Positions 5,358 through 6,314 of a DNA stretch of 6,314 nucleotides are shown here, piece after piece. The DNA comes from Candidatus Fermentithermobacillaceae bacterium UBA3951 (GTDB taxonomy: Bacteria > Bacillota > Sulfobacillia > Fermentithermobacillales > Fermentithermobacillaceae), in contig DGDN01000099.1 in the NCBI GenBank assembly GCA_002385465.1, forward strand, positions 4,003 through 10,316. The letters are read 5' to 3'. The number at the start of each line of letters is the position of its first letter. Within the stretch, counting starts at the first letter, position 1. Under the pieces are notes generated by a model. The model was not told the DNA's origin. It ran no database searches and worked only from the letters and a program-made list of their open reading frames with translations. Made by a program: the position numbers and the translations under genes.

Positions 5358-6314
5358 GTGTTTGATCTAGTCGTCATCGGCAGTGGCCCGGGCGGGTATG
5401 TTGCCGCCATCAAGGGAGCCCAGTTGGGCGGCAAGGTGGCCGTGGTCGAAGGCAACAAACTCGGAGGGTGCTGTCTCAACGTCGGGTGCATACCGACAAA
5501 AGCCCTCGTCCATGCAGCGACCACATATCTCTCCGCCAAGGAAGCCCACAAGTTCGGCGTCGAAATCGGAGAAGTAAAGTTAAACCTCGCGGGCGTTATG
5601 GCTCACAAGTCCAATACCGTGAAGCGGCTCGTAGACGGACTCGAGATGCTCCTTAAAGGGAACGGCGTTACGGTCTACCGCGGGTGGGCGAACGTCCCGG
5701 CCCCCGGCAAGGTCGAGGTTACCTACGACGACGGGTCCAAAGAGGTCCTCGAGACCAAAAACATAGTGCTGGCAACAGGTTCCACCCAGCAGCTTCCTCC
5801 AGTGCCTAAGGAGAGCCTGGCCCACGCCATATCCTCTGATGACGCGCTGGAACTGGATAAGGTCCCCGAGAGGATGCTAATCATCGGCGGCGGTGTGATC
5901 GCAGCCGAGTTTGCCTGCATCTGGAACGCTTTTGGCTCCAAGGTCGATATGGTCAAGCGTTCGCCTCTCATCCTGCCGCCGGTTGACGAGGAGATTTCCA
6001 GGCGCCTCATGCCCATGTTCAAGCGCAAGGGCATAAACGTCCATTCGGGCATCTACGTGAAAGAGATGCGCGAAGAAAGCGGCGAGAAAGTCCTCGTAGC
6101 CGAGACGAAGGAAGGCGAACGGAAGGAGTTCCGCGCCGATGTGATCCTCATAGCCATGGGGAGAGTACCGTTCTTCGGCGGTATAGACCTGGAGGCCCTC
6201 GGTGTCGAGCATGACAAGTACGGCATCAAGACCGACGATACGATGCAGACGAACGTGAAGGGCATCTACGCCATCGGAGATGTGGTTGGCAGGACCTACC
6301 TGGCACCTGTCGCA
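5358..6314 (+). CDS. lpdA: Dihydrolipoyl dehydrogenase (glycine cleavage L-protein / E3); 3' end cut off by the window
   Basis: This flavoprotein reoxidises the dihydrolipoyl arm of H-protein and passes electrons to a pyridine nucleotide. From GTG 5358 the frame is open through the right edge, giving 319 codons of an expected 450-470. VVIGSGPGGYVAA (residues 5-17) binds FAD. The redox disulfide is C39/C44 in GGCCLNVGCIPTKAL, with an extra Cys (C38) where Thr is common. LATGS and the second FAD motif YAIGDVVGRTYLAPVA are present; the latter has Pro where LAH is typical. The nucleotide-binding motif is GGGVIAAE (177-184), followed by KVDMVKRSP (K200-R201) where NAD-type enzymes usually have Glu. 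The C-terminal His-Glu catalytic pair is outside the window. It starts 24 bases after lipM, so it is co-transcribed. No N-terminal lipoyl domain is present. Another disulfide reductase is possible, but the context strongly favours L-protein. Confidence 0.92.
   Translation, partial: MFDLVVIGSGPGGYVAAIKGAQLGGKVAVVEGNKLGGCCLNVGCIPTKALVHAATTYLSAKEAHKFGVEIGEVKLNLAGVMAHKSNTVKRLVDGLEMLLKGNGVTVYRGWANVPAPGKVEVTYDDGSKEVLETKNIVLATGSTQQLPPVPKESLAHAISSDDALELDKVPERMLIIGGGVIAAEFACIWNAFGSKVDMVKRSPLILPPVDEEISRRLMPMFKRKGINVHSGIYVKEMREESGEKVLVAETKEGERKEFRADVILIAMGRVPFFGGIDLEALGVEHDKYGIKTDDTMQTNVKGIYAIGDVVGRTYLAPVA

Noticed and set aside
1..6314. Mobile element, CRISPR array, tRNA or rRNA
   Set aside because: No transposase, direct-repeat array, attachment-site duplication or RNA-gene sequence was seen; nearly all of the window is coding on one strand.

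Overview
The window is a single-strand (+) gene run from a GC-rich prokaryote. It carries the P-protein genes of the glycine cleavage system, a three-gene lipoyl-cofactor assembly module, and the start of a dihydrolipoyl dehydrogenase gene. The split P-protein (separate GcvPA and GcvPB), strong Shine-Dalgarno sites, GTG/TTG starts and a LipM-like octanoyltransferase suggest an anaerobic, GC-rich Bacillota-type bacterium. No 16S or other marker is present, so this is an inference. Two radical-SAM enzymes with extra cysteines fit an anaerobic lifestyle.

Layout: 1-992 is the 3' three-quarters of gcvPA. It overlaps gcvPB (989-2452) by the four bases ATGA. A 125-base gap (2453-2577) follows and contains a perfect 12-bp stem-loop and a second, longer imperfect stem. 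Next come two different radical-SAM genes (2578-3498 and 3485-4474, overlapping by 14 bases) and a LipM/LplA-family gene (4491-5333). The last gene is lpdA, which begins with GTG at 5358 and runs off the right edge at 6314.

How the genes fit together: GcvPA/GcvPB decarboxylate glycine and load an aminomethyl group on the lipoyl arm of H-protein, and Lpd reoxidises that arm. The middle three genes would build the arm. The LipM-like protein would place an octanoyl group on apo-GcvH, and the two radical-SAM proteins, which resemble the LipS1/LipS2 lipoyl synthase known from Thermococcus kodakarensis and some sulfur-oxidising bacteria, would insert sulfur at C8 and then C6. No classical LipA or LipB is visible in the window. 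gcvT and gcvH are presumably just outside it, probably upstream.

The main points of interest are the pairing of an archaeal-type LipS1/LipS2 lipoyl synthase with a bacterial LipM-type, cysteine-containing octanoyltransferase inside a glycine cleavage operon, and an Lpd whose nucleotide-binding region looks more NADP-like than NAD-like. LipS1/LipS2 themselves are already described, so I do not claim a wholly new system.
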